A stretch of 64,000 bases of DNA from Paracoccus wurundjeri. GTDB taxonomy: Bacteria > Pseudomonadota > Alphaproteobacteria > Rhodobacterales > Rhodobacteraceae. Shown in pieces: positions 8,678 through 18,421 of the stretch (the first letter of the stretch is position 1; every line of letters starts with the position of its first letter). The stretch is taken from positions 62,001 through 126,000 of the forward strand of contig NZ_JAUUTZ010000011.1 of the NCBI RefSeq assembly GCF_030678915.1. Direction: 5' to 3'. The notes beneath the pieces were generated by a model. The model searched no databases, was not told the origin of the DNA, and saw only the letters and a list, made by a program, of their open reading frames with translations. Position numbers and translations under genes: made by a program.

Positions 8678-8813
8678 CGCGGGAACCATCCCGAATGAAG
8701 CTATCCATGAAGGCGGCGATGGTTATCCTTTCCTGTCCGGCGGCGCGCATCAGGCCATTGGCGATCCTGCCGGGAGAAGGCGTAGCTGCGTCATCGGGAT
8801 AATCCGACAGGGA

Positions 8814-10211
8814 TTACTTCCGCAGGCTTCTTATCCCGTCGGTAAATCTTCGCAACGGCCGTGTGACGCGCCAGGATCTGCTGTTATGCAAGGCCGCGAT
8901 CTCATCGCGTAGCTGATTTGCGACCTCCTGAAGCTCCGCCTTCTCCGCGTCATTTCGGGCCTCTGCCTTCGACAGAAGCGCAGCCCCTTCCTGTTCGCGC
9001 TTTTCACTTTCGGCCAGAAGACGCGTTACCTCGGATAATTCCCGGAACTGAACCTGCAAGCGGCTGTCGAATTCTGCTGACCGTGCCTCGGTCGCACTTC
9101 TGGCGGCTCGCTCACGTTCGATCTCTTTGTTGAGACGCTGAATTTCAGCAGCATCCTGCTGGCGTTCGGCAAGAAGCGCAGCATGGACTTCATCCAGTTC
9201 CAAAACCCGGGATTGCGTTTGTTCGAGTTGAGTCTCAAGCCGCTTAACCTGCTCGTCGCGCTCAGCCATGTCCAGACGCAGATCATCAATGCAGGCAGTC
9301 ATGGTTGCCTGTTCCTTCGTAAGCGTATCTGCCTTGTCCAGGCCGCTTTTTATGATCTGCGCAAAGTTCGGGGCCGCCCTATCAAGTGCGCCGCGGAGCG
9401 CGTCAAGACGCTTGTGATCTTCGCTATTCTCGCCATCGGAAACCCAGCGCTCCAGAATTTCATAGGTATCGCGAACCCAGGTCGAAAGCATCGGGCTTTG
9501 AAGTATCTTCCCGGGCATTTCCTTATGATGTTGCAGGTCGCTTTCCAGAAACGCTTCGACCTCGGTCGCGGCCCCCAAAGAAAAGCGCGGCAGACTCAGG
9601 TCCAGCGCCGTCTGGATTTTTTCCGCGACCCCGGTCCAATCCGTCAGAAGCTGAGTGAAACTGGTGAAGCAGCGCGGTCGATTGCGGGTATTGGCCTCGG
9701 CGTCAAGAATATGCCGCAGCCAGATCAGATGGCTAAGCCCCCTCGTGATCCCGTTTCGCTTGGCCAGTGAGGCCGCGACCTCCAGCGGGTTGCGATGGGT
9801 CAGAACATATCCGGGCGTTGCGCCGACCTCATGGAACACATCCTCCCAGAACGGGACTAGCCGGCAAATACGCGGATCCTTGAGTACGAACAGGCGCGAC
9901 TGGCCGAATTCATCGGTCATCGTCTTGACGGCACGCTCGTGGAATTCCCGGGCGGGGGGGCTGGCGGACCAGCTTGCGGGCATTGGCAGCCAATCATCCC
10001 AATGCGTTCCCGCCGATGCGAAAAGTTCGGTGTGAAGCCGGTAAAACTTGCCGGATTCGAAATAGCCCTTTTCATTACTTTCATTGGGGGCCATGAGCGT
10101 GGCGGGGCCTTCGCAGCCAAGGATGTTCAGCACCCCCGAAAGCGCAGAGGTGCCTGAACGGTGCATTCCCAGAACAACTACGGCGGTACGATCTGACGTC
10201 TTTTTGTTCAT
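8814..10211 (-). CDS. Sulfotransferase-like protein with C-terminal coiled coil
   Basis: The 465-residue product has an N-terminal P-loop GMHRSGTSAL (residues 15-24) and FVLKDPRICRL near residue 109, typical of the large sulfotransferase-like family that occurs in glycan clusters. Residues of about 285-440 are a long heptad-rich, charged coiled coil. The C-terminus, NSRSWRVTRPLRRF, is a tail often found at the end of glycosyltransferases and related glycan enzymes. It lies downstream of the epimerase gene on the same strand (160-bp gap) and converges with the other sulfotransferase. Catalytic activity as a sulfotransferase is inferred. Confidence 0.75.
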   Translation of the reverse strand: MNKKTSDRTAVVVLGMHRSGTSALSGVLNILGCEGPATLMAPNESNEKGYFESGKFYRLHTELFASAGTHWDDWLPMPASWSASPPAREFHERAVKTMTDEFGQSRLFVLKDPRICRLVPFWEDVFHEVGATPGYVLTHRNPLEVAASLAKRNGITRGLSHLIWLRHILDAEANTRNRPRCFTSFTQLLTDWTGVAEKIQTALDLSLPRFSLGAATEVEAFLESDLQHHKEMPGKILQSPMLSTWVRDTYEILERWVSDGENSEDHKRLDALRGALDRAAPNFAQIIKSGLDKADTLTKEQATMTACIDDLRLDMAERDEQVKRLETQLEQTQSRVLELDEVHAALLAERQQDAAEIQRLNKEIERERAARSATEARSAEFDSRLQVQFRELSEVTRLLAESEKREQEGAALLSKAEARNDAEKAELQEVANQLRDEIAALHNSRSWRVTRPLRRFTDGIRSLRK

Positions 10212-10371
10212 ATGGAGCTACATCCTAGGAATGGGAGGGATGCGTGGCGAAAGCGGGATCTATCAATTCCACCGGAAATTATCCTGCTGTCCGGATCAGC
10301 TTTCATGAAAGGACGCGAAGGGGCACTGTCGCCGTGGTGGCATCCCGCATGGATGATCAGTTTTGTCATTC

Positions 10372-11307
10372 TCATTCCTTCCGTTCCCGCAGGATATTCC
10401 AGAGCTCCGTGATTCCGGTCTCGAGCCCTACCTGCGGTGACCAGCGCGTCACCCGCCGAAACTCGGTCGTGTCAAGTACGATGGCGTCGACGTCAAACCC
10501 CCGGGCAGGCTTGTATCGCAATGCGAGATCGGTGCCGGTCACGCGGCGGATAGCGGCAAAGATATCGTTGATACTATACCCGGTGCCAGAGCCGATATTA
10601 TAGGATCCCGAAGAAAGTTCTGGGGCGGCAAGAGCGATGCAGATCGCCGATGTGACATCATCGATATGAATGTAATCCCGCACGACGGAGCCATCGCCCC
10701 AGACCTCGGGCGCGCGCCCGGCGTGAATATGCCTAAGATAATTGGCAATGATCCCGACCGTGGCGCCGCGTAGCTGGAACCGCCCGTAGGGATTGCCGAT
10801 CCGCAGGCTGATTCCGGTAAAGCCTGCCTTTCCGGCCACAAGGCGCAGGTAATTCTCGATGGCAAGCTTCGAGACGCCATAGCCTGACAATGCCCCGCCC
10901 GCCGCATTTTCCGGCACCGGCAGGGTTTTGGGATCGCCATAGACCGTGCCGCCGGATGACGCAAAAATCACCCGCGATATACCGGCCTGACCGGCGGCCT
11001 GAAATATAGCGACCGAGGGCGCAATATTCTCGGCCGCATCTCGCGCCATGTCAGTCATCGAAGAGGCCGGTGTCGTGGTGCAGGCCATGTGAACCAGGGC
11101 CGTGGCACCGGTAAAAGCCTGTTCTATCCCGGTAATATCCGGAAAGGCGAAGGGGCGTGTTTCGACGCCCGCAAGCAAGTCTGCCACCGCAGTGAGCCGA
11201 TCCGGCAGATCAAGCACGCAGACCTCGTCTCCGTCAGAGCGCAGCCGCCGTGCAAGCGCCGTGCCAAGAAAGCCCGCTCCGCCCGTGATGACAATCCGCC
11301 CGGTCAT
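10372..11307 (-). CDS. NAD-dependent epimerase/dehydratase (extended SDR, nucleotide-sugar type)
   Basis: The 311-residue enzyme has the Rossmann glycine motif GGAGFLG at residues 8-14 and the catalytic YGVSK (Tyr-x-x-x-Lys), with SSGGTVYG before it, as in UDP-glucose 4-epimerase/WcaG relatives. It probably interconverts or dehydrates a nucleotide sugar for the surface glycan. The ATG at 11307 overlaps the stop of the upstream multi-domain glycosyltransferase (ATGA). A longer frame to 11361 exists but would overlap that gene by 58 bp and adds a non-homologous extension. The exact sugar is not identifiable. Confidence 0.85.
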   Translation of the reverse strand: MTGRIVITGGAGFLGTALARRLRSDGDEVCVLDLPDRLTAVADLLAGVETRPFAFPDITGIEQAFTGATALVHMACTTTPASSMTDMARDAAENIAPSVAIFQAAGQAGISRVIFASSGGTVYGDPKTLPVPENAAGGALSGYGVSKLAIENYLRLVAGKAGFTGISLRIGNPYGRFQLRGATVGIIANYLRHIHAGRAPEVWGDGSVVRDYIHIDDVTSAICIALAAPELSSGSYNIGSGTGYSINDIFAAIRRVTGTDLALRYKPARGFDVDAIVLDTTEFRRVTRWSPQVGLETGITELWNILRERKE

Positions 11308-14300
11308 TTGGCCGCTGCCGCATTGCGGTGAGTATGGGTATAAAGCAGCACCGGCAGCCAATCGTAATGGCTCACGCTGCTTATGTAGCGCCTGACGCCG
11401 GCCGGAACGAGCCCCATCTTTCTCAGCCGTGACGTCAGTGGTGCGTCAGCATGACGGCCGGCGATCATCAGGGTTCCTCCGGGTGCCAGTACCCGCGCGG
11501 TTTCTGACAGCAGGCGATCATCGTCAATTGCGCCCGTCGCATCGTTCAGCAGGATAAGTTGCAGGCGTGAATCCGCCAGATCGATCCGCCCGTTCCGGGC
11601 GATGTCCTGCGTCAGTTCTTCGGCATTGCAGACCCGTCCCTGAAACTGTTCGCGCCAGAAGGCTTCAAGGGCGGCAGGCACATTGACCCCCAATGCGGGC
11701 AGGCGGCGATAAAGCAGAATCGATTCCGCCAATACCCGATGGATCGCGCGCGCGCGCCGGTCGGCGCCGCAATCCGGACAGGCGGCCGCACCGTCGAGAT
11801 CCACAAATTCCACGCTTTGCCTGCCACAGGCATTGCAGTGATAGACCTCACATCGCGCGATCGCGTCAAGCGCGGGCAGATCTTCAAGTCTGGGAGGATG
11901 CAGCGCGCCCATATGTTCATCAATCCGATGGAATAACCCGGGGCGCGTCTTGTTGAACAGAGACATTATCCCCGGAACTTCACCCAGTTCCCAACCGCAG
12001 CTTTCGACATAATAGGAAAATTCCACATCGGTCGAATTATGCGGAACCGCGTCCGAAAATCCGCCGATCTCATCGATCATTTTCCGGCGCAGCGCGAAGA
12101 AGCCGCCCTGCACATGGCTGAAGCTTCGATCGAGATTGTTCAGGGCGAACTCCTGATTGCGGAACTTGTCCCAGAGAGCCTGAGCCTTGGGGTAATCGCG
12201 CCCGAAGAGATAAGAGGGCGAGTAGCACAGCGTTCCCGCCTGACCCACCCGGGGATGGGCGTTCATGTAACGAATGAAGGCCGTCTCCCACCCGTAGCGG
12301 GTGGTTATGCCTTCCTTGCCGCAGACATAGATCGCATAATCCGATTTCCCCTCGGCAAGGCAAAGATTGGTGCCGGGACCAACCATCGCGTTGTCGCGGT
12401 TAAGCAGGATCGTGATGTTGTCGCGCTCGCCGTAAAGTTCCATCAACTGCGCCAGAGCAGGGGCATCGCTGCCATTGTCGCAGATGATCAGATGGAAGGG
12501 GAGCGACGTATATTTGTAAAGCCGTCGGATCACCTCGGATGTCTGGGCGAGGTTGTTCCAGCTGACGATCATCAGATCGATGGTCTCGCCCGCCCAGACA
12601 CGGATCAGGTTATCGACGAGATGTTCGGAATTGTAATCCTTGCGAATGCGTTCGGCGGCATTCTCGATCATTGCGGCCACGGCAACGTCAGGCAACATGT
12701 AATAGGCCCGGATGCGCGCCGCGAGGGCCTCGGGCGTGGCGTCGCTGACAAGGCCGGTGATGCCGTCCTCGATCAGATCGGGAATCCCCGACAAATCCGT
12801 GGTCAGCACCGGCAGGCCCGCAGCCATGGCCTCCATCAGCACGGTCGGGATGCCGTCCATGTCGCCATCGGCGGCGCGGACTGAAGGACATGCGAACAAA
12901 TCGCTTTCGCGGTAAAGTGCCAGCATCGCATCGCGCCCCTTGACCGGGCCGCAAATCGCGACATTGGAGATGCCCTCTTCGGCGATGACTGCTCGGTAAA
13001 CCTCTTCCAGTTCGCCATAGCCGTAAAGCTCGATGCGAATATTGTCCTGTTCCAGAAGCTTCCCAGCCCGGATCAGGTGGATCAGTCCCTTTTTTTCGGT
13101 GAAGCGATGGATGGCAATGATCCGCCGGAAGGGGCGCTTCTCTCGCCCTTCCTTCCAGCCCTTGGCGTAAAGCCGGGGATCGCAGCCATTCGGGCTGATC
13201 ATCATCTTGCTGTCGGGCACGTTACGCGCCGCCAGATACTGGCGATGGAAACGCGACGGAACAAAGACCTTGCGGCACCAATCCGAATGCGCCACCTCGC
13301 CGATGCGGTTCATCGCGTCATTGCGGTAGCGGAAAATGTCCTGCGCATGAGCGATGAAGGTGAACGGGATCTTCGCCGCCTCGCAAGCCGGCCAGACCAT
13401 ATCCGTCACGGTCGGGTAAACGAAGTGGGAATGCACGATGCTGCGCCCGGTCCCGGTCAATCGTTCGGCCAGATGAGCGGCGTCGCGCACGGTCTCCCAT
13501 TCGATGTCGAAATCGGGTCTGAAATCCGGATAAGGCGACTGTCTGCAGAAGACCCGCACATCGAAGCCCTGTTCGCGAAGAAGTCGCAGCTCATTGAGTA
13601 CGAAAGTTTCCGAGGGCACCGGGAAATGCCAGCAGAAATAGGCTACTTTCATCGTCTCCCGCGGTTGCGGCGTCAGATCCCGGCGGGCCGGCAACCTGAG
13701 GCGTTGCGGTTCTGGTGCATGGTCGAGACCTTCATAGGCGCTGCGCAACTGGTTGATATAGGCAGTCCGGTCGAAGCGCGCGATAGCCTTTGCCCGGGCC
13801 GCCAGACCCATCCTGCGCAGTCCCTCGCGATCCGAAGCCAGCTTGCGGATCGTGTCGGCCACGGCCCCTGTATCGCCGACCGGGACGACAAAGCCGGTTT
13901 CCCCATGTGCGACGAATTCAGGCGGCGCACCATGGTCATAGACGATGGCAGGACGGCCCGCAGCCATGCCTTCAAGTACCGTCCGGCCGAAAGATTCCTG
14001 AAAATGCGACAGGCTGAGGACGATATCGGTTTCCGCGACCGCCTGTGCAGGGGTTTCACGGTAGCCAATAAGCCTGAGATTGGCGGAAAGCTCGCCCGCC
14101 TGGATCTTCGCGGCGATAATGGCCGTATGCTCATTTTCCGGGCCGATCAGACGGAAGGATATCTCTGGCAGGGCGGCCAGTTCCTGTGCCACACGCACGA
14201 AATCCCAAAGCCCTTTCTTGGGAAGATTCGAGCTGATCAGGCCAACACGAAGCCCGTCACCTGCCGTCGCAGGTGACAGATGCGCCAGTTCTCTGAAATC

Positions 14301-15179
14301 GACGGTATTGTACACCAGAGCCGCTTCACGACCGGGCTGCGCAAAGCCCGAAAGTGTTGCCATGGAGTTCACGATCACGCGGTCGCAGCTGTTCCATACC
14401 TTCTCGACGATCGCGTCGGCGGATTCACCGATCATGTTCAGCAAGGCGTCATCATGGCGGATCAACTCGCGCACATGGATGATACTCCTGACACCCATCC
14501 GCCTTGCCGCAATCAGCGGTTCGCGCAGGACGATGGTATTGGTATGGACCACATCCACGGTTTCATCGGCGATAATCCGGGAAAATTGCGCCGTCACTGC
14601 GTCATTCACCGGTGTGCCGTCGCGCCACCAGCCATAGGACAGGATGTAAGCGGCGACGGATTTCGTGCGCAGGGTTTCGAAATAAGCCGGATTATCGGCG
14701 CCCGGCACGGTCACGATCACATTGAAATCAAGCGCATTCAGACCGTCCAGCATGTCAAGCAGGCTGCGCTCACCGCCGAAAAGCTTGTCACCCGCTATGT
14801 GACTGCACAGCATGACCACAGGCCGGCCCGGGCGTGTTGCGACGCCGCCCGCTACCCGGCGCAATCCCGGGACTGCTCCCGTGGTGACCGCTCCGGCGGC
14901 GGAAACCTCGAACGCCTGCCGGCCCTCGGCCCGGCCATGGCGGATATAATGCAGAACCGGATTGAGCTTGTGCCGCGCGACATCGCTGTTGATGCGCAGA
15001 TATCGGTCGCTATCAAATTTCGGACCGGGGCTTCGGTTAAGCCGATGGCCAAGCCAGAGATAATGTTCCAGCGGATCCATCCCCAGCAATTTGACGTCGC
15101 CATTGCGTTCAAGATACCAGTCAGGATCGAACAGGCCGGATGCGAGGAGCTCGCTTTTTTCAGAGTTTCTGGAAGACAT
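11304..15179 (-). CDS. Multi-domain glycosyltransferase: two GT4 domains, a GT2-like domain and a methyltransferase-like C-terminus
   Basis: The 1291-residue protein begins with a region carrying DPDWYLERNGDV and HYIRHGRAEGR repeats (about residues 15-90), common at the start of large capsule-type glycosyltransferases. A first GT4 domain spans about 115-490, with ESFGRTVLEGMAAGRPAIVY. A second GT4 domain spans about 510-870, with PTVLMEAMAAGLPVLTTD. A GT2-like domain (MIVSWNN..., about 866-1095) follows. Residues 1115-1137 contain two CxxC pairs, and 1140-1291 resemble a Rossmann methyltransferase (VLAPGGTLMIAGRH). It probably adds several sugars in series during surface glycan assembly. Domain functions are inferred from motifs. 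Confidence 0.85.
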   Translation of the reverse strand: MSSRNSEKSELLASGLFDPDWYLERNGDVKLLGMDPLEHYLWLGHRLNRSPGPKFDSDRYLRINSDVARHKLNPVLHYIRHGRAEGRQAFEVSAAGAVTTGAVPGLRRVAGGVATRPGRPVVMLCSHIAGDKLFGGERSLLDMLDGLNALDFNVIVTVPGADNPAYFETLRTKSVAAYILSYGWWRDGTPVNDAVTAQFSRIIADETVDVVHTNTIVLREPLIAARRMGVRSIIHVRELIRHDDALLNMIGESADAIVEKVWNSCDRVIVNSMATLSGFAQPGREAALVYNTVDFRELAHLSPATAGDGLRVGLISSNLPKKGLWDFVRVAQELAALPEISFRLIGPENEHTAIIAAKIQAGELSANLRLIGYRETPAQAVAETDIVLSLSHFQESFGRTVLEGMAAGRPAIVYDHGAPPEFVAHGETGFVVPVGDTGAVADTIRKLASDREGLRRMGLAARAKAIARFDRTAYINQLRSAYEGLDHAPEPQRLRLPARRDLTPQPRETMKVAYFCWHFPVPSETFVLNELRLLREQGFDVRVFCRQSPYPDFRPDFDIEWETVRDAAHLAERLTGTGRSIVHSHFVYPTVTDMVWPACEAAKIPFTFIAHAQDIFRYRNDAMNRIGEVAHSDWCRKVFVPSRFHRQYLAARNVPDSKMMISPNGCDPRLYAKGWKEGREKRPFRRIIAIHRFTEKKGLIHLIRAGKLLEQDNIRIELYGYGELEEVYRAVIAEEGISNVAICGPVKGRDAMLALYRESDLFACPSVRAADGDMDGIPTVLMEAMAAGLPVLTTDLSGIPDLIEDGITGLVSDATPEALAARIRAYYMLPDVAVAAMIENAAERIRKDYNSEHLVDNLIRVWAGETIDLMIVSWNNLAQTSEVIRRLYKYTSLPFHLIICDNGSDAPALAQLMELYGERDNITILLNRDNAMVGPGTNLCLAEGKSDYAIYVCGKEGITTRYGWETAFIRYMNAHPRVGQAGTLCYSPSYLFGRDYPKAQALWDKFRNQEFALNNLDRSFSHVQGGFFALRRKMIDEIGGFSDAVPHNSTDVEFSYYVESCGWELGEVPGIMSLFNKTRPGLFHRIDEHMGALHPPRLEDLPALDAIARCEVYHCNACGRQSVEFVDLDGAAACPDCGADRRARAIHRVLAESILLYRRLPALGVNVPAALEAFWREQFQGRVCNAEELTQDIARNGRIDLADSRLQLILLNDATGAIDDDRLLSETARVLAPGGTLMIAGRHADAPLTSRLRKMGLVPAGVRRYISSVSHYDWLPVLLYTHTHRNAAAAK

Positions 15180-15323
15180 TTCCTACCCCGTTCACTCTGT
15201 CACTCCATCACGTGGCGGTCATTGCTGCAAGGCAGCTTCTGCTTAGTGGATACGGTTGAAAGGATCCACAACATATCGCAAAACCGGGCCGCAGCCGTCA
15301 TCTGCCGCAGGGCATTCTTGTTG

Positions 15324-16244
15324 TCAGCCGGTAGGGTTGATCAGCTTGGGTGCAAAGGGAAAGCCTGCGGCGCCCCCATCCTTTTCGCGCCGCATATGGC
15401 CCTCATAACCGCATTCGCGCAGAACATGCTCGAAATAGCCCGGCCAGTTCGCCTCGCAGGGGAAAAGTGGGTTGGGCGATGGTTTGCCCTGCAATCCACG
15501 GCGCAGAAAACGGCGGGTCGTCTCTTCCAGTTCGATCGAGGTGACATGACCCAGTGACGAGAAGGAATTCGTGTCATGCAGCCGGTAAAAATAATGCGGT
15601 TCCTGGACTACGACCGGCTCGGTGAAAAAGAGCGCCTGCAGCAGGAAATCCCAGTCATGACAATATTTCAGCGGCTGGAACGGGCCGGCCTGTTGGTAGA
15701 GATTGCGTGTGAACAGAAGATTGCCGGTGGAGATCGCGACATTGGCCCGCATCAATGCGAAACCGGTAGTGGGATCGCGATCAAATGCAAAAAGCTGCCG
15801 CAGCGCGAAGAGACGGAAGAATTCGTCTATCTCGGCGGCGGGATCCGCCTCGGCCAGCACCTCGACCAGCGAAAATCCGATTTCCGAACCGGTATCCGCC
15901 AGCGCTGCCATCAATGTCGCGATCCGGTCGGGATGATAACGATCATCGGAATTGATCAGCGAAAGATGGTTGCCCTGCGCGGCGGCGATGGCGCGGTTGA
16001 TCGTGGCATGCGCGCCCAGATTGTGTTCATTGCGCAACAGGATCGTGTTTCGAAACCGCTGCGCGAGCGGGCCGGACAGCAGATCCTGCGCGCGCTCCCA
16101 GGTTTCGTCGGTCGAGCAATCATCGATCAGAACCAGCTCCAGCGCGTCATAAGTCTGATCGTGGATCGATTGCAGGCAATCGGCCAGATAGCCCGCGTGG
16201 CAATAAGTCGGCACAACAACGCTGACAAGAGGATCTGCCGTCAT
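15324..16244 (-). CDS. Family 2 glycosyltransferase
   Basis: The 306-residue protein has the GT2 (GT-A fold) N-terminus VSVVVPTYCHAGYL, ELVLIDDCSTDETW and the DxD-like INSDDRYHPDR near residue 98, which binds the nucleotide-sugar with a divalent metal. It starts four bases after the WbsX-type gene stop, so it is co-transcribed with it and with the rfb genes. The donor sugar is unknown. dTDP-rhamnose is plausible because its synthesis genes head this operon. A 144-bp gap separates it from the large glycosyltransferase gene. Confidence 0.9.
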   Translation of the reverse strand: MTADPLVSVVVPTYCHAGYLADCLQSIHDQTYDALELVLIDDCSTDETWERAQDLLSGPLAQRFRNTILLRNEHNLGAHATINRAIAAAQGNHLSLINSDDRYHPDRIATLMAALADTGSEIGFSLVEVLAEADPAAEIDEFFRLFALRQLFAFDRDPTTGFALMRANVAISTGNLLFTRNLYQQAGPFQPLKYCHDWDFLLQALFFTEPVVVQEPHYFYRLHDTNSFSSLGHVTSIELEETTRRFLRRGLQGKPSPNPLFPCEANWPGYFEHVLRECGYEGHMRREKDGGAAGFPFAPKLINPTG

Positions 16245-16248
16245 GAGC

Positions 16249-18396
16249 CTAGCCCACCAGCAGAACGATATCCGGGCAGACCGCCAGGGCGTGTTTCGGG
16301 CGGTAGGGATCCGGGATCAGGAATTCCACCTCATAGCGTCCGGCCGGCACATCTTTGAAGCTGGCATTAAGCGTAAAGCCGCAATCCTTTGCGCCGGAAT
16401 CCAGCGACAGGGCCGCAACCACATCCGGGCGGTCTTCACGATTATGGATTGCCGCGACATAGCGGCGCTCGGGCGCTTCTGTGTCACGCAGGGCGATCAT
16501 CGCCGTTGCCGCACCGCGCCCGCCGATCAGGAACCAGCCGCGCATTGCAAGCCCCTGCCAGCGTGCAACGGGCAGGTCGGTTCCGGTTCTGACCGGATGA
16601 CCGTTCAGCATGTCGATTCCAGTTGGCTGGCCCGTTTGCCGTTCGACTTTCATCAGCGGTGCCGCGACAGGAACGAAGACCGAGGCGTCGCCGCCCCAAA
16701 ACCCCCGGCCACGCCGCGCGACCAGAGCGTCAAGCGCCCGATTGGCAGCGATAAGGCTTTCAACGCAGCGTCGGGTTTCCGCCAAGGGATCGGGCTGCCC
16801 ATCGGGTGGTGGCCGCAGTGGTGCAAGCGCAAGCGCCTTTGGCGTAAGGGCGTCGCGCATCGCAGTCAGGGCCTGTGTCCCGCTTTGGCGATCGGGTTCC
16901 AGACAGGCGCCGCTGGCCCAGTCATTCCACGATCTGACAAAGACGAAGCGCTGCCCTTCGGGCAGTTGGTCGCGCGCCTCGGCAGCCAGATGACGCATCC
17001 ACAGGCCAAACAATTCTGGCCGCGCGCCAGTGAAAACAGTTCCCCGAAGGCCATAACGGGGCGTATCGTCCCAGCCCGGCATGGCGGTCCGGAAGCGCAT
17101 ATGCCCGGCCGCTGGCCGGGAAATCTCGCCTTGCACAGCATCGGCATAGTCCTGGATGTCGCCCTGCCATCCCGGAGCCATACCAGGTTCGCTCTGCTCT
17201 CCCGCAGTCGCCGCAAGGCCGACAGGCGGATACTGACAGCTGCTGTCGCCGCCGTAATCATGCGGATTCATATCGGGCTCGGTTTCGACGATACAGACAT
17301 GCAGATCCGGGAATCCTTCGTTCCGCATGATCTCGCGCCATCGGCGAATGGTTTCGGGAGGGCTTTTCAGGGATGAAATGCCGCGGATCAGAAGAAGCGG
17401 GGCGTCGTCAATGCTGATATAACGCGGCGACCGGAAATATTTCAGGCAGGACCGGATGAAATCATTATCGTCGCTATAACTATGCGCATGCGGCGAGACG
17501 GTTTCCCCATCTTCACCCGAGGGCGCGCGCAACCGGCCTTCATTCGCCCAGCACAGGCAGAAGCCAAAATCGTAATCCTGCGTGACGTGGCGGTCGATGG
17601 GCAGGGTCATCCGGGCCTGCCCGGCGGCCCAGTGATAGTCATAGCAAAACCCGCTCAGCCCATGATCTTTTGCAATCGCGATCTGGCTTTGCTGAACTGC
17701 ATCGACCCGCAGATCGTAAAAACCGCCGTTTCCCGGCAATCTGGGCTGGGCGTGCCCGTCAAATAGAGGACGCGCGGCAGCGACATCCGCCCAATCGGTT
17801 GTGTCCCGGCCATACCAGCCATCATGCAATGCATAGGGATAGAATTGCGATCGATAGAAGGCCAGCACCATTACCGGCGCGGATGCAGGTGCGTTGTCCA
17901 AAGTCGATTCAAGCAGGCGGCCGCGCTGGCGCAGCAGATCCTCCTCGCGCTTGGGAACTCCGTTGGCGCGGCGGGTAACGATGCGCTGCAAAAGCCCCCG
18001 GTCGATCCCGGCCAGATTGGAAGAAAACGGCAAGGCAAGGCCCGTGCCGCGGATTTCGATGCGCAAGATATCGGCAATCCGGGCTTCGCCCGGTCCGGCC
18101 TTGCGAAGGTGATCCAGCAGCCGTTGCGCGGCCGGTTGCGTCATGTCGCGCAAAGGAACGGAAAAGCCCGCACGGACCGGCCGTTTCAACAGCCCGGCGA
18201 TATCTTCGCGAAAGATGGTGCTGACCGTGGTCAGGACGGGTTCGCCAAACAGGGAAATCTCCAGCTCGATCGGCTGTTGAGGCTCGGAGGCCGATAGCAC
18301 CCAGCCATAAATCCATTCATCGGTGAATCCGTCAACCGCACCACGCCAGGCCGGGCCTTCGGTCAGTTGGTTCAGATCCCAGGTGATTTCCGACAT
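16249..18396 (-). CDS. WbsX-type glycan biosynthesis protein (GH99-like domain)
   Basis: The 715-residue protein contains a WbsX/GH99-like core from about residue 165 to 530: VLAFYRSQFYP, GFCYDYHW, FGFCLCWANE and a late RSWNDWASGACLEPD. This combination is characteristic of the glycosyltransferase WbsX family found in O-antigen and S-layer glycan clusters. Flanking regions are not recognised. The start at 18396 is chosen because a strong AGGAGGGG site precedes it, while the frame remains open upstream into rfbA. It lies 25 bp after rfbA. Whether WbsX proteins act as transferases or hydrolases is not settled by sequence. Confidence 0.82.
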   Translation of the reverse strand: MSEITWDLNQLTEGPAWRGAVDGFTDEWIYGWVLSASEPQQPIELEISLFGEPVLTTVSTIFREDIAGLLKRPVRAGFSVPLRDMTQPAAQRLLDHLRKAGPGEARIADILRIEIRGTGLALPFSSNLAGIDRGLLQRIVTRRANGVPKREEDLLRQRGRLLESTLDNAPASAPVMVLAFYRSQFYPYALHDGWYGRDTTDWADVAAARPLFDGHAQPRLPGNGGFYDLRVDAVQQSQIAIAKDHGLSGFCYDYHWAAGQARMTLPIDRHVTQDYDFGFCLCWANEGRLRAPSGEDGETVSPHAHSYSDDNDFIRSCLKYFRSPRYISIDDAPLLLIRGISSLKSPPETIRRWREIMRNEGFPDLHVCIVETEPDMNPHDYGGDSSCQYPPVGLAATAGEQSEPGMAPGWQGDIQDYADAVQGEISRPAAGHMRFRTAMPGWDDTPRYGLRGTVFTGARPELFGLWMRHLAAEARDQLPEGQRFVFVRSWNDWASGACLEPDRQSGTQALTAMRDALTPKALALAPLRPPPDGQPDPLAETRRCVESLIAANRALDALVARRGRGFWGGDASVFVPVAAPLMKVERQTGQPTGIDMLNGHPVRTGTDLPVARWQGLAMRGWFLIGGRGAATAMIALRDTEAPERRYVAAIHNREDRPDVVAALSLDSGAKDCGFTLNASFKDVPAGRYEVEFLIPDPYRPKHALAVCPDIVLLVG

Positions 18397-18421
18397 GTGC
18401 CCCTCCTGTAGTTCCCGGATC

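Noticed and set aside
12039..15557. Several long plus-strand frames (281, 399 and 425 codons)
   Set aside because: They are antisense to the multi-domain glycosyltransferase and have no recognisable motifs or ribosome-binding sites.
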